Notes: generated by a model not told the origin, from the letters alone. A stretch of DNA of 64,000 nt from Plantago ovata (GCA_028274465.1 CM051457.1:48144362-48208361), one strand, 5' to 3'; positions 33,262 through 44,571 are shown, numbered from the stretch's first letter. Translations and numbers: made by a program.

Positions 33262-33498
33262 ACACCGCTGAAACAATGGCCTTAATAAAGGGTTCAATGG
33301 TGCTCAACTGGATTAGTCGCACCAATTAAAAAAATGTATTCCCTCCCTTCTCTCAAAAGCTTACTAGTTTCACTTTTTTCGGTCAACAACTTTCAACTTT
33401 AACTCCTGATTACTCTTAAAGTGTAATGATAAAGTATTTAACGAAATTATATTATGAAAATATAGAACTATATTTTTGTAATATAATTTCATTAAATA
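33262..33498. other. AT-rich intergenic stretch
   Basis: No gene, repeat ends or clear regulatory signal seen. Confidence 0.6.
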
Positions 33499-33610
33499 CA
33501 GTAAAACCTCTGTAAAATAATAATATCGAGACCGGGATATTTTATTAATTTAGCGAGATATTATATAATCGATAAATTATAATTTAGTAATTTAAAGAGG
33601 TTTTTACATG
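33499..33610. mobile_element. Emigrant/Lemi1-like MITE (pogo type)
   Basis: About 112 bp. The left end CAGTAAAACCTCTGTAAAAT is close to the Emigrant terminal repeat known from plants, and the right end is a degraded complement (AAAGAGGTTTTTACATG). TA flanks both sides (33497-33498, 33611-33612), as expected for pogo/Tc1 types. It may be a MITE or the left end of the pogo element whose transposase remains follow at 33634. Confidence 0.7.
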
Positions 33611-33633
33611 TACGAATAATTGACCATTAAAAT

Positions 33634-34209
33634 TATCTTGGTAGTAGATTTGTCCGGCCCATTCAAGCAATATCCAAAGCTTACAAAACATAGAGTTGTT
33701 CTTTGTACCACCGAAAAAACATGACTTAAAAAATACAACCATGTGATGTTGGGATTATAAGAGCCTTTAAAATGTACTACCGCAAAAGATTTTACCGAAA
33801 GATTCTGGAAGGCTATCAGTTGGACATTTTTTCCCCACAAAAGATTAATGTTTTACATGCTATAGATCTGGCCGTCCCATCTTGGACAATGAATGTTCAA
33901 AAAGAGTCCATAGCAAATTGCTTTCAACATTGCAAAATTTGTTCGGCACCTCAAACTGACTCAAGTGGTTTAAATGATACAAATTATGGAGAAGACATTT
34001 GTGATCTTGAGAACTTGACCACGGGTATGGATGTGAATCGCATGTTAGATTTTTCTGATGAAAACAATGAATGTTATGAAGTTCAAAGCATTGAAGAAAT
34101 AGTGGCGGATACCACTCAAAATCCTATTGACCATGAAACTAAGGATGATTCAATTGCTTTGAAACCAGACACTCGAGAGGAAGCAGTGCAATTGGCAACA
34201 ATTCTTTAA
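33634..34209 (+). pseudogene. pogo/Tigger-type DDE transposase, C-terminal remnant
   Basis: The stretch 33648-33771 reads CPAHSSNIQSLQNIELFFVP with later stops and frame changes, matching the CPAHP...LKNIELFFLPPN block of plant CENP-B/Tigger-like transposases. A frame from 33772 gives MYYRKRFYRKILEGY, INVLHAIDLAVPSWTMNVQK and SIANCFQHC, the end of the same catalytic domain, then an acidic tail. The Asp expected before NCPAHP survives only out of frame, two bases having been lost there. The front half (HTH and first catalytic Asp) is missing. The remnant ends 5 bp before the CACTA end at 34214, which probably inserted here. Confidence 0.82.
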
Positions 34210-34213
34210 AACA

Positions 34214-36148
34214 CACTACAAGAAATCCTGAAAATAGCCATCACTCGTAGCAACGGATACTATCCGTGGCTAAATTAGCCAGGCATCGGCGTTTTAGCCA
34301 TGGATAGGCACGAACTGAGTCTGGACGCTCAGTTCGTGCATGTTCAAGCTCGACTCGCAGGGTATAGCCACAGATAGATTCTATCCGTGGCAAATGTAGC
34401 CACGGATAAATTATTCGTGGCTAAACCTGTTGACCCTTTTAATTAAATAAAAACGAAAATGAAATTTAGTCACGGATAAAATCTATCTGTGGCTAAATTT
34501 AGCCACAGATAAATTATTCGTGACTAAACCTGTTAACCTTTTCAATTAAAGGAAAATAAAAATTAAATGTAGCCACAGATATAATCTATCCGTGACTAAA
34601 ATAATTAAATTAAAAATTTAAAGAAAAGGTTAGCCACGAATCTATCCGTGGCTAAACCTGAGTATAAATACCCCATCGGGTCTCTTCTTCCTCACTTCTC
34701 TCTTCCCCAAATCTCAAAAATCCTTATTATCTCCACCGCCACCACAACCACCATCGGAGCCACCGCCACCACCGCCACGATTCCAATTGGTAAGTCATCC
34801 TTCTCCTCCCTAATTTTTCATTTCTCTTGCTTAGCTTCTCCTCCCTCATTTCTTAATTTTTCATTCTCCTCTCTCATTCCGTTTGGTCGAATACCTCACC
34901 TCCACCACCACTGTGCTGCCGTTCGGTACGTCCATCGCCACCACCGGAATCTTCCAGCTCCTACCTCTTCTCCGATTCTCTGCAAAAATGAGGTTACAAC
35001 TCTAACCCTAATTTTTGGGTTTTTTATTTTTATTTTTTTATTTTGTTGTTTAATTGAGATTCAATTAGATGTAATTGTTAATTTTAATATCTAGTTTAGC
35101 TAACAATCTTACTATTACAATCCCAATAAGCTAAATGACTTCAATTGCAATCTCTTCATTCGACTAGGCCATGGATATGTTGGATTTTCCTTAAGTTGAG
35201 TAGAATCAAGGTTAAACATTTGTATGTTATAGGCCATGGATATGTTAGTATGAGGAATCAATTAGTATGAGCTGTTGAGGCATTGCATATTTCTGTTTTG
35301 TTCCATGGGGTGATTAGGTTCCTCTGTTTTCATCAGTAGGTGTTAAGTTTCACATGTGCTTCGTTTTACTTGATTCTGCGGTCTCTTGTGTTTGTTAGTT
35401 AGTGCATTGAATTGGATATTGATCACAGATGAGATTGTTAGGTTGGTGATTCTTGTTGTGTGAACTCAAAATGGATTGTGGTAATGTATATTTATGTTTT
35501 ATATACTATTCAAATTGTGTTCTACAATCTACTTTCATAGTGCTACTCTAATGAAGGAATTTGCTTCTGCATATCTGGTTTTATTATGGATACCATCATA
35601 CCATGTGATTCTCTTAGTTGTGGTTAAACTTTCTATATGAGCCTATGAGATGTTGGTATAAACTTAAATTCTTGTTTCCTTTCTTTTATTTTCTGGGAAT
35701 GGACCTTTTACTGCTATGATAATTATATTTATCCTGTTTGCATGATTAGTCAAGACGATGTATTAGTTTTGTGAGTTTTATTTAGATTTGAAGCTTTTAT
35801 GGAGTGAAGCAGAATAAATTTTTAGTGGTGAAGCTAGAAAATATCAGCTGTAAATTTAAGGAGTATAAGTTAAGTGTGTTGTTTGATATTTTAATGAAAA
35901 CATCTCTACGAGTTTTAATTAGGACTGAATTTGTTTGTCTAGTTTATTTTGATATGTTCTTTTTGCCCTTAACTGAGCATTTTACATAGTACTTGTCGTA
36001 GTTTGTGTGTATTGATTTTGTACCTATTTAACTGAAATATACTGCAGCTCAGATGGAATAGAGTATGACTCTTGTTGGATAAATTATTAAGTCCTTCTAG
36101 TTCGTTCTTACTAATCCGTGGTCCTCTTGATTTTAGCTCCCTTCCATA
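34214..36148 (+). mobile_element. 5' part of a CACTA (En/Spm) element
   Basis: Starts with the diagnostic end CACTACAAGAAA. From 34250 to 34660 it carries dense direct and inverted copies of TAGCCACGGATA and close forms, the subterminal repeats that bind CACTA transposase. A TATA box and a Pro/Thr/Ser-rich first reading stretch (34648 onward) with a donor-like TTG/GTAAGT near 34790 follow, then T-rich intron-like DNA. No inverted right end is seen before E5 begins. The likeliest reading is that E5 inserted into the CACTA element and the rest lies beyond the window. No TNPA or TNPD-like protein is recognisable here. Confidence 0.78.
34662..34671 (+). promoter_or_regulatory. TATA box of the CACTA internal gene
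   Basis: GTATAAATAC directly after the last subterminal repeat and about 30 bp ahead of a C/T-rich leader. This is where CACTA elements start their transposase transcript. Inferred from position and motif. Confidence 0.5.
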
Positions 36149-36920
36149 GTTGTAAAGACTTGAAATGGAACTTGAGGGGGAGGGGGAGGTTAGTAACGGT
36201 TTTCCGGTTTGTCTATTGATCAAACCGGATAATCGACTTTACAGTTAGAGGGTTGAATGCCTCTCTAGTGTATGTAGTATTAAAGTGGGTAAGATATTTA
36301 TTACCTTTAGGGGTGAATAGTGACCCCTATTTATATTTATACTGTTTCCCAAATGGTGATAAAGCTCCTGAGATTGCGCCAAGTGTCAGACCAAGATTAA
36401 ATCTCAAAGGGTAAAAGCTCATTAGTTGGCCTAATGGGCCTGTCCCACGTACCAGATTAGGGTTTCCACAAGGCTAAGATAGTAACTTTGCTTTCCTTGG
36501 AACATTCTAGTATTTCGTCCTGTCGTTGTATCCGACATAGCGTCCGAGATATAGTCCGACTGGAACGTACGAGTCCCAATAGCAATATGAACTACAAATG
36601 ACTTGTGTAATTTCTCCTTAGTGTCCGATATGAGATGTGTGTCGGACACTCTCTCTTGTAGTACTGTGTCTTAGGTGTTTCACCAACCAGTCTGATACAA
36701 GTCGTGTGTCGGACACTTTCTCTTGTAGTAGACTTTGATCATGGTTCTTGGAATCACACATCTCGGATTGTATGTCGGACCATGATCTCGACAAGACTTG
36801 CTCCTAGGGTATCTTTGTTAGTCGGACAAGGGCACATGTATCGGACATTTTTGCGGACCTATGTCATGCTAAGTCGTCTCTTGATTCGTACAACAAATTG
36901 GACATATTTTAACATTAACA
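36149..36920 (-). repeat. E5 3' LTR (left border approximate)
   Basis: The right border is set by a PPT-like complement (TATGTTCCCCTAGTTTCC) at 36921 following TTAACA, so the LTR starts TGTTAATG on the minus strand. A TATA box (complement of CCTATTTATATTTATA, about 36327-36342) gives minus-strand transcription. U3 has six TCCGAC/GTCGGA words and a 68-bp direct repeat. The downstream part holds a perfect 8-bp hairpin (CCGGTTTG/CAAACCGG, 36204-36228). The left border at 36149 (TGTAAAG) is a guess because the partner LTR is not in the window. Confidence 0.6.
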
Positions 36921-37359
36921 TATGTTCCCCTAGTTTCCAAGTATCTTGGTACAAGATAGTTGTGTAAACTATCAGTATAGTCAGAATTCTCTGTGATTCG
37001 TACTATTTTTTAAGGTCGAAAAATTTACTAAATTCTACACCGGGTTATAAGTACTTTTACCCTCCTCCTTCTATTCCATTCCCCCCTCTTTTTCTGAAGT
37101 CCGAATGATATAACACTCGGGCTTCAAAGAAAGATTTTTTGAATTTTGGAATGTGAAGATCCGGGTAACAACATTATTTCACGTGTCCAATTTAAGATTT
37201 TCCTTCATCCGACACCTTCATTTCTTGACGTAAGAAAGGGTGATGCTTTCAATAATCTTCGAGTCCGAGTAGTGTGTACACTTTCCCGAATTGCAAGGTT
37301 TTCCTCAGTGGCGCGACATCTTGATCCTTATATTCCGACTTAAAATGAGGTTGCCTTGT
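36921..37359 (-). other. E5 internal DNA beside the 3' LTR
   Basis: PPT complement and non-coding DNA up to the E6 insertion. It ends in cttgt (37355-37359), the E6 target duplication, and continues at 46503. No gene seen. Confidence 0.6.
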
Positions 37360-39003
37360 TGTTGGTCCCTTTAAACAACAAGAAAAGACTAGAGGGGGGG
37401 GGGGGGTGAATAGTCTTTTCAAACTTTCGTCGTTTAAAACTTTCTCAGCAAGTACTTATTACTTTTCAGTAATGAGTTTGCTGATACTTAACTTTCTCAG
37501 CAAGCGTAAGTTACTTTCCAGTAGCTTGGTTTGCTGATACTTAAAATCAGAGAGCGGAAGTCTTTGAAACAGTAAGTGCTTTTTCAGCAAGTAAAGGTTT
37601 CAGCAAGTGAAGTGAGTGACTGTGTACAGACAGAATTGCTGAAAGCTAAATACAGTAAGTAAATCACACAAACACTTTTATAGTGGTATCTGAGAGTGGC
37701 GTAATCTCTCAACTAATCCACTTCGTCCTTTCTAGTACTGAATCCACTAAGATATGATTGAGGTTCCGTACAATCTCCTATCTAAAGCGATTCAACAGAA
37801 ACCAAAGCACACTTGCTTCGTCTCCAACCTAAACTATAGAACTCAACCTTGTTCTCCACCAAACTTGGTACTTTTAATCAGCAAAACTATGCTCGATTAA
37901 GTTCCCCCCTGAATATCACGTCTGAAAGGGTGTATTTTCAGTTAGAGAGTTTTGGGGTGAAATAACTTAATTATAACTTATTCAGTTACAACAAGTAATC
38001 TAAGAAACACAACTTGGAATACTTTTCAGTAAACAAGTTTGATTGTTTCTGGTGTCAAGACTTGTTCTTGTTCGAAAGAAAGAACACTTAACTAATTTCT
38101 TAGCCGAGTTTGTTCTACTTCTTCACAAGTAGCTTTTTCAAGCTTTAAGTCTTGGAACGGATCAATGGCAGTAAGAGTGTTTGAAGGTTTGTGAGTTTTA
38201 AGCACAAGTGAGAGTTTGATCACGTTGTTGACACACTTCAACTCTTTGCCGGATGACCTCTATTTATAGTGCATGTAAGGAGCCGTTTGAATTTCAAATC
38301 CTAAGGCTTTTGTTCCTTAACATGTCACTATCTTGCTTTTGTACTTTCAGCAGCGTCTTTGTTTGTTTTCTAGTCTTCATGTCCTTCGCGTGCATGCTTT
38401 GCATTAAATGCACATTTGAATAGAATTCAAACAATAACATTGGAGCGCAAATTCACGTACATTCAGCAAGAGGTCACATATGTTCCATCAGTAAGTGATT
38501 GGTCTCAGTTTCAGCAAGCACAACCTACTCTGTCTTTCAGATTTTCACTTATGCAATGCTGTTGCTGAAATTTCACTTTCTGAGCAACACGTGCCTTTGT
38601 AGATACCAGTCTTCAGCAATCTAGAGTCTTCAGATCTTCAAATCTTCAAGTCTTCAGATCTTCAAAAGTCTTCAAGATTCTGAGCGGTTTCTATTTACTT
38701 CAATAATTTGTTTGTAATAAAGAAAGTATATCTTCAGCAAATGCTTCAATAGGTTATTTTCTTTTCAGAAAATAAGATACATCATAAGCTAAGCATCAAT
38801 AAGTTATTTTCTTTTGAGAAAATAAAATACATCATACGCAAAAGAAATAACTTATCTAGCACCTAACTAAGTCAGCAGCAAACGTTCCTCTTTTACAATG
38901 TCCTTAAAATTCTAAATTCCTATGGACCTTAAGAGTACTAGTTACTGGACTTTCCTTAATTTAGCATGGTAAATTGCTAATCAAAATTACAAGTTTCCTA
39001 ACA
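37360..39003 (-). repeat. E6 3' LTR
   Basis: 1644 bp. A long G run lies near its left end (about 37394-37407). TATA box complement CTCTATTTATAGTGCA near 38260 points to minus-strand transcription. The words TTTCAGCAAG, CTCAGCAAG and GTTTGCTGATAC recur many times. Confidence 0.93.
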
Positions 39004-39268
39004 AATTTCTCCCTTTTTGATGTTAGCAATCCATGGCTAAATTAATTGTTACCCTTTTAGAGGTTTCTCATGTTGAATAAATCAGTTGATTAATGCAAGT
39101 ATACTTGAATAATTAAACAGTAAGCATAAGTAAATTGCATAATCAAAAACCAATAAGAGTCAAAAGTTTCATTGCTGATAGTTATCTTTCAGAAGTTTAC
39201 ATGAGAAAGCATAGATAACATAAACAAAATCAGCAAGCAAAAACTTTAACAAATACTATTGCAGGAAC

Positions 39269-41271
39269 TTAAGCTCTTTCAGAAGATTTTCTCAAAATCT
39301 CTCTTACACTCTTCTCAGCAAGTGCAGTGAATTCAACACAATCCTTTTCGTAGTTTTCCAGAAGCCTACGGACTTGTAGTTGAAGAATTCTTGCGTTTTT
39401 GCAGGCAGTATGATGATGCTTTTCAGCATTCATTTCCATGTAATTAATTACCCACAAATGCATGCCCCAATTGCTGGCATAGAGAAGTTGTGTATCTGAA
39501 ATGCTTTTCGGATGAATCTTGCTTAGCCAGAGAAGATCTTCTTCTTGATCCTTAGCAGTGAGATAGAAGTACTCATAAGGAATCAATCCAAGTTTCTTCT
39601 TAGGTTTCTTTGTTACCGGGTCTGAGTAGTAAGCAATGCCAGGTGGTTTGATCAGGTTTGGTTCCTGTTTGTATGTCTTACCAATGGCAACTCTTCTTAC
39701 ATAGACCTCTAGATTCAACCATTTTCCAGCAATATTTCTTGGAAGGGATTCTTCCCTTTGCTTTCTTTGGACCTTGAGTTCAATCCATTTGAACATTTGA
39801 TTCAATATGGCTGTAGGAAAGAACTCATTCACCAGCAAGTCTTCCAGCTTTAAGATCCAGCAACCATGTATGTTTCTGATTACATTCTGAGTGGTTTCCT
39901 CATTGCTGGTCTTTGTATATTCAATGCCGGAGCCAGTAGCAATGCTGGCCAGCCTTTTCTCTTCCTGTCTTTGCCTTCTTCTTCTTGTCTTAGCATTGTC
40001 TTGATCTCTTGCTGAAGAGTCAGACGAGAAATGCTTTGAGTGGCCAGACGAAGTCAAGGCTGTTAAAGGTCTAGCTCTTATGGCTTGAGCTATTGTTTGA
40101 TTGTCATCATCTTCTTCATTCAGATTGTGATGACTTTCAGTGTGACAGAAATCTTGAGTTTCAGCAGCGGTTTTTCTCTTTTTGGTACTTGCTGAATTTA
40201 ACTCAGATTTTGCTTGCCTTTTAGAACTTTGCTCTTTTTCAGCAAGCGGTTCTATGGGCAAAGGCACATCAGCAACGGGAGGAGGAGGGGATTTGTTTCT
40301 CTTTCTGGATCTCTTCTTTTCTTCCCCCTTAGACATGGATTGCAACATCGGAGTGATGTGCAGAGAATAAAACTCATTGCAAATTTCAGCAAGAGTGTTT
40401 AAACTGTTATACTTCATGAAGATTTGTTGTTGTCAGAGTTCATTGTTGACAACTCTCTTTGAATATTCATCATGTTCTCTTCATGTCTTTTCTCTGTTGC
40501 GGCCTTCTCATCCATTAAAGTCTGAGCTTTTACGAGAGCATTCTTTGCAAGCCTGAACGCTTGACTTACATCTTCTTCATAGCTCTTGTGATAAAGACTG
40601 ATGTCTTTCTGAGCTATTGTCAAAGTTGTAGTGCGTCTCAGCAATGTAGCTAATATCTTTCCAATGTCAAGTGGGCTCTCAGCAAGCAATGCATCATCTT
40701 TAGCTTTGCAGGCATCATGGATTTGCTTTAGTGCTAGAATTCTGGGAGTAAACTCCTCAACTCTTGGGAACGGCACTAAATGAGGTGTCAAGGAATGAAC
40801 CTTGAGTTCGGAAGCAAACTGATCGTCTTGTAAAAGCAGCTCGGCTCTTAAAGAATCACCTTTATCAGTGATGTAATCAGGAGGAGGAATCTGAACAACT
40901 TTGGGGTCTCGCTTGGATTGTTCATCTTCATTTTCTAACAAGTCGTCATCATCCTCAGATTCATCAAGTTGAGCAACTTTTGAGCCTTTGTCAGTAGCTT
41001 CACTTCCTTTTTGTTGAGTGGTTGCTGATGGCAACGCTTCAGACTCAACAACTGGAGTTTCACCAGTAGTTAGTTGTTTCAATTGAGTTTGGGGCTCAAT
41101 TACTGGAGTTTCGCCGGTAGTTAGTTTTAATTGAGTTTGGGACTCAATTACTGGAGTTTCGCCAGTAGTTAGTTTTATCAATTGAGTTTGTGACTCAATT
41201 ACTGGAGTTTCGCCAGTAGTAAATGGAAGGGAATGGAACTTCCTTTTGTTTTGGTCATGAAGATTCACCAA
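39269..41271 (-). CDS. E6 cargo ORFs, downstream group
   Basis: Two overlapping minus-strand frames. The upstream one (40414-41271, 285 aa) begins with four copies of a 16- to 17-residue repeat around TTGETPVIESQTQLK, then an acidic stretch and a probable coiled coil (ALVKAQTLMDEKAATEKRHE). The downstream one (39269-40417, 382 aa) has a Lys/Arg-rich low-complexity start, then a globular part with HGCWILKLEDLLVNEFFPTA, and a helical end (LLENYEKDCVEFTALAEKSV). No family is recognised. They could be exons of one gene with the upstream group or separate genes; the sequence alone does not decide. Not viral enzymes as far as I can see. Confidence 0.55.
41045..41225. repeat. About 51-bp coding tandem repeat, four copies
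   Basis: The word ACTGGAGTTTC recurs at 41051, 41102, 41150 and 41201 (51, 48, 51 bp apart). Steps are multiples of three, so the repeat stays in frame and encodes TTGETPVIESQTQL-like units in the E6 cargo protein. Confidence 0.93.
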
Positions 41272-42699
41272 TTTCTAGATCCTGCGTATGCCTTGCATGG
41301 ATCACTAGACTGTTTTGTAGAGCGCGTTGGTAATCTTCATCTGCTTCATCCTCATCTTCAAGGTTTTCTTCAGTAATCTTGACATCAGAAATTGGACTTT
41401 TACCATTTTTCAAGGCAGCCCTTTTTCTGGCGTATTCTTCTTTAGCATCAGCGCCTTGCACAGGTGCTTGATTTTCAGCATCAGCAGGAGGAGGTTGAGA
41501 TTCTTGTTGAGATTGTTGTTGTTCAGCTTGCTGATTGTCAGATGGAGTATTTTCAGCAACTGTTAACTTTAACCCACCTGCATCAGGACTTGAACCTTGA
41601 TTGTCATCATCGTCGTCTTTCTTGTCCTTAGAATCTTTCCCTTCATCATCACTGGGATCAGTGGGAATGTTCTCATCTTCCTCTTCTTCTTCATCATCTG
41701 TCAGAATGACTATCTCAACGTGCTTATACAAAGCAACACTTGTCACTTCCTCTTCCTCAGTTAATTTGTGGGGATCAGCCACCACAGGTACAAAAAGACC
41801 TTTGAGCATCACAACTTGTTCAGATGGAGAGGCACTCTTAAATTTGGCCTTCATATTCTCTCTGATTTGAGCAATCAGATTTGAACTCATTTGCTGAGAA
41901 TATGTCATTTCTTCAGGAAGGATGGAGTGGACAAATGTTTTGAGCTTTAATAGAGAATATCTCTTTTTCTCGTTTGAGAGATGAAGATGAAGATCTGAGA
42001 AATCCATTCTCCTGTACCTTTGCCAGTTGCTGACAGACTTAGCAACTCTTGACAAAGTTGTCCTTTTGAAGTTCAAGTAAAGTTCTTCAGAACTTACTTG
42101 CTGATCTTCAGTGATGAGTACCACTTCAGTGGTCTCCTTTTGAGCCTGAAAAAGAATTTTATTTAGATCAGGATTGGTTTGGAGAATTGTTTTAGAGTTT
42201 ATATCTGAAACATGATTTACCTGCTGAGAGTCAGCAAGCTCATGTAGTACAATTTCCATTCCATGAGGAGCTTGAGTAGCATCCTCCATTTGTTCATCCT
42301 GAAATAAATTATAATTAGACACAAGTACTAAGTTGTCAAACTTAGTTTTTATACCAAAATTATTAACTACCTGCTGAGTGTTGGTTCTGGTGCAGAGGCT
42401 TCAGCAACCATCTGACTTGGATCTTGAGAAGTCTGTAGAGAAAGAATAATTTTAGCAAAAGAACAATTTTCAGAATTTGAAGTTTTACTGATGGTTGAAT
42501 TAACTACCTGCTAAGGAAGGACAGGTTGTGGCTCAGTCCTTTCAGCATTAACAGTTTCTTCAGCTTCTTGGACTGTTTCTTTAGCAGACTTCTGGTTTTG
42601 CTCTAACTGACAAAGCTGTGCGGTTTCAGCAATCTCCCTTGTCTCTGAAATGATAAGTTGAGCAGAAGCATCTTGACCTTTAAGCTCACTGCTTGTCAT
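41255..42699 (-). CDS. E6 cargo ORFs, middle group
   Basis: Minus-strand frames at 41255-42322 (355 aa) and 42511-42699 (62 aa). The larger has a helical block (LNFKRTTLSRVAKSVSNWQR, LKLKTFVHSILPEEMTYSQQ) and then a very acidic, Gln-rich disordered half (DDEEEEEDENIPTDPSDDEG). Several gaps between frames carry splice-like borders on the minus strand (GCAG/GTA donors, TTTATTTCAG and TTTTTCAG acceptors), so this may be a multi-exon gene. No known family. Confidence 0.5.
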
Positions 42700-42741
42700 G
42701 AAGAGATCAATTGACTTGTTGGATGATTCTTATATTTCCAA

Positions 42742-44571
42742 CTACATTTGTTTGCTTAAGTTTTCCAGTACAAGCTGGACTTTGTCAATTGATGTCTTGG
42801 GTGAACTTGGGCCAGTATTCTCAGCATCACGAGATGCGTCGTTGAATAATGCTTCTTGAGTTTCAGCAACTTCAGGAACTGGAACCATTGCTATTTTAGC
42901 AACTGGTTCTTCAGCAAGCGATGTTTCAACAACCTGATGAGTTGCTTGTTCAGCAACCATCTTTTCAGCAGCATCAGCAAGTGCCGCTCTTTGCAGATCA
43001 TCAGCAATGTCACTTGCTGGTTCCAAAGTTGGATCATTTGGAATATCTACAATGTAGATATCTGGGACTTGGACATGAATTTCATTTCCACTGCCTTGAG
43101 GTCTATCTTCAGTAGAATTATCAACATTAAGTTGATTGTTGAAGGCTTCCGCAAACACTTCAACATTGCTGACATATGCTTCAGTAATCACTTCAGCATC
43201 TACTGGCAAATGCGTTTCAGCATTTGTCTGGGAATTGACTGAGGAGTCTTGGACATCAGGGACTGACTGGGGAGCCAGTGTTTTCTTCCTTTTGTTGCTT
43301 GTCCGTTTCCTCTTAGGTACAGGATTTGCTGATGATGCTGCAGTCTGAGTGTCATCATCAACTTTCCTCTTTTTCTTTTTAGATTTCTCCAGTTTCCCAG
43401 AGTCATCTATGGTTGCATTTTCAGCAACTGGTGTTGTACACGTACCTTGTTGTTTTTCTACAGCAGTTTCATTTGTGTTACCACCACCAACAACAGTTTC
43501 ATCTCTATGTTGCTGAGTGGTAACATCTGCAGCTGTTGTATACCTTTCTTGCTGGCTTGTGCTGTCAACATTTGCAGTTGTTGTCTTCTTAGTTTTCTTT
43601 CCAGCAATCTTAGGTACATTCTGCTTGTAGAAATATCTTCCCACATTGCATACAGATTTCTTGATTGGCAATGGGTTTCTTAGCTGAATCCTGAAATGTT
43701 CAAGGATATAGCATATCTTGATTTCATACATAACTGGAAAGGAAGGTGAGACCTTGTTGTCTTCTACCTTAACCTTGAACTTAGAAACACAATCAACAAG
43801 CCTGTTGAAAATGTACTTAGCCCAGTTAAGTTCCGTTTTATTTTCATAGATATGCATCAGCAATGGCCATCTTCTCAGGTCTACTTGGTCAATTCCTCCA
43901 ACTTGGGAGTCAAGAACTTTTATTAGTAGCAGAGCTACTAGACCAAGTGAATGGCAGAGATGCTTTCTCTTAACGTGCTTTGTCCAAGTCACGGGAGCTA
44001 TCTTGCCTTTCTTCATTTTTGCATTTCTGACGTCACTGTAGAAAGCTTCAATTTCTTCGTCAGAAGCAGTGACGTCATCTTCAGTTCCAGTGGTTGGAAT
44101 CTGAAAGATTTCCGCTAAATCAGTCCATTTCAGGACGATTTGCGTGTTCTGAACATAAGTAAGGATCACTTTTTCAGTGACTCCATTACTGTCCGTAAGG
44201 GACTGGATTTCTGCATTGTTGTAGAATTCCATTGTATCAATCATGCTCACTTGCTTAGTGCGAGCAGAGATAAAGTTCATGAGGCCTTGCTGCTTGATAA
44301 ACTCAAGCGCCTCTTCATTTTGGTCATCAAATTCTTGTTCATAAAAGTACCTAATGTACTTTTCTTTTGCAAACCCTCCCCATTGCATCAACATCTCACA
44401 CTTTGCAGTGTCAAGATATGACGGAGGCATAGGTTTTTCTGTGATTCGGTCGTTTTTCAACACAACTTTCGCTGTGTTTGTGGCCGGAGTAGTCACCGGA
44501 GCAATGCGTGTTTCAGCACTGTCAACCTTTGACGACTTTGAGGACTTAGATAACTGTCTCTTGGGAGCCAT
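42742..44571 (-). CDS. E6 cargo ORF, main frame (609 aa)
   Basis: Starts MAPKRQLSKSSKSSK at 44571, about 110 bp after a TATA-led stretch. Residues about 50-310 look globular (CEMLMQWGGFAKEKYIRYFY, WTDLAEIFQIPTTGTEDDVT, KRKHLCHSLGLVALLLIKVL, RWPLLMHIYENKTELNWAKY). The layout, a block ending IF-x-IP-x-x-G followed by a helical region with W-A-x-x-IFN, recalls plant transposon-linked proteins of Transposase_32 type, but only loosely. The rest is low complexity: basic KKKKRKVDDD and KRKRTSNKRKKT runs that look like nuclear localisation signals, then an acidic Val/Ala/Glu-rich tail. Function unknown. Confidence 0.6.
   Translation of the reverse strand: MAPKRQLSKSSKSSKVDSAETRIAPVTTPATNTAKVVLKNDRITEKPMPPSYLDTAKCEMLMQWGGFAKEKYIRYFYEQEFDDQNEEALEFIKQQGLMNFISARTKQVSMIDTMEFYNNAEIQSLTDSNGVTEKVILTYVQNTQIVLKWTDLAEIFQIPTTGTEDDVTASDEEIEAFYSDVRNAKMKKGKIAPVTWTKHVKRKHLCHSLGLVALLLIKVLDSQVGGIDQVDLRRWPLLMHIYENKTELNWAKYIFNRLVDCVSKFKVKVEDNKVSPSFPVMYEIKICYILEHFRIQLRNPLPIKKSVCNVGRYFYKQNVPKIAGKKTKKTTTANVDSTSQQERYTTAADVTTQQHRDETVVGGGNTNETAVEKQQGTCTTPVAENATIDDSGKLEKSKKKKRKVDDDTQTAASSANPVPKRKRTSNKRKKTLAPQSVPDVQDSSVNSQTNAETHLPVDAEVITEAYVSNVEVFAEAFNNQLNVDNSTEDRPQGSGNEIHVQVPDIYIVDIPNDPTLEPASDIADDLQRAALADAAEKMVAEQATHQVVETSLAEEPVAKIAMVPVPEVAETQEALFNDASRDAENTGPSSPKTSIDKVQLVLENLSKQM

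Noticed and set aside
34648-35094. A 148-residue plus-strand frame rich in Ser, Thr and Pro
   Set aside because: It starts near a TATA box, runs over a likely splice donor and has repeat composition; treated as CACTA leader rather than a gene.
30548-36148. Intact host gene between the two retroelement blocks
   Set aside because: All frames of any length trace to transposons, palindromes or the CDC5-like fragment.
36645-36735. CTCTTGTAGTA words as the right end of the CACTA element
   Set aside because: They miss the terminal TTTCTTGTAGTG match, lie in a direct repeat of the E5 LTR, and lack inverted subterminal repeats beside them.
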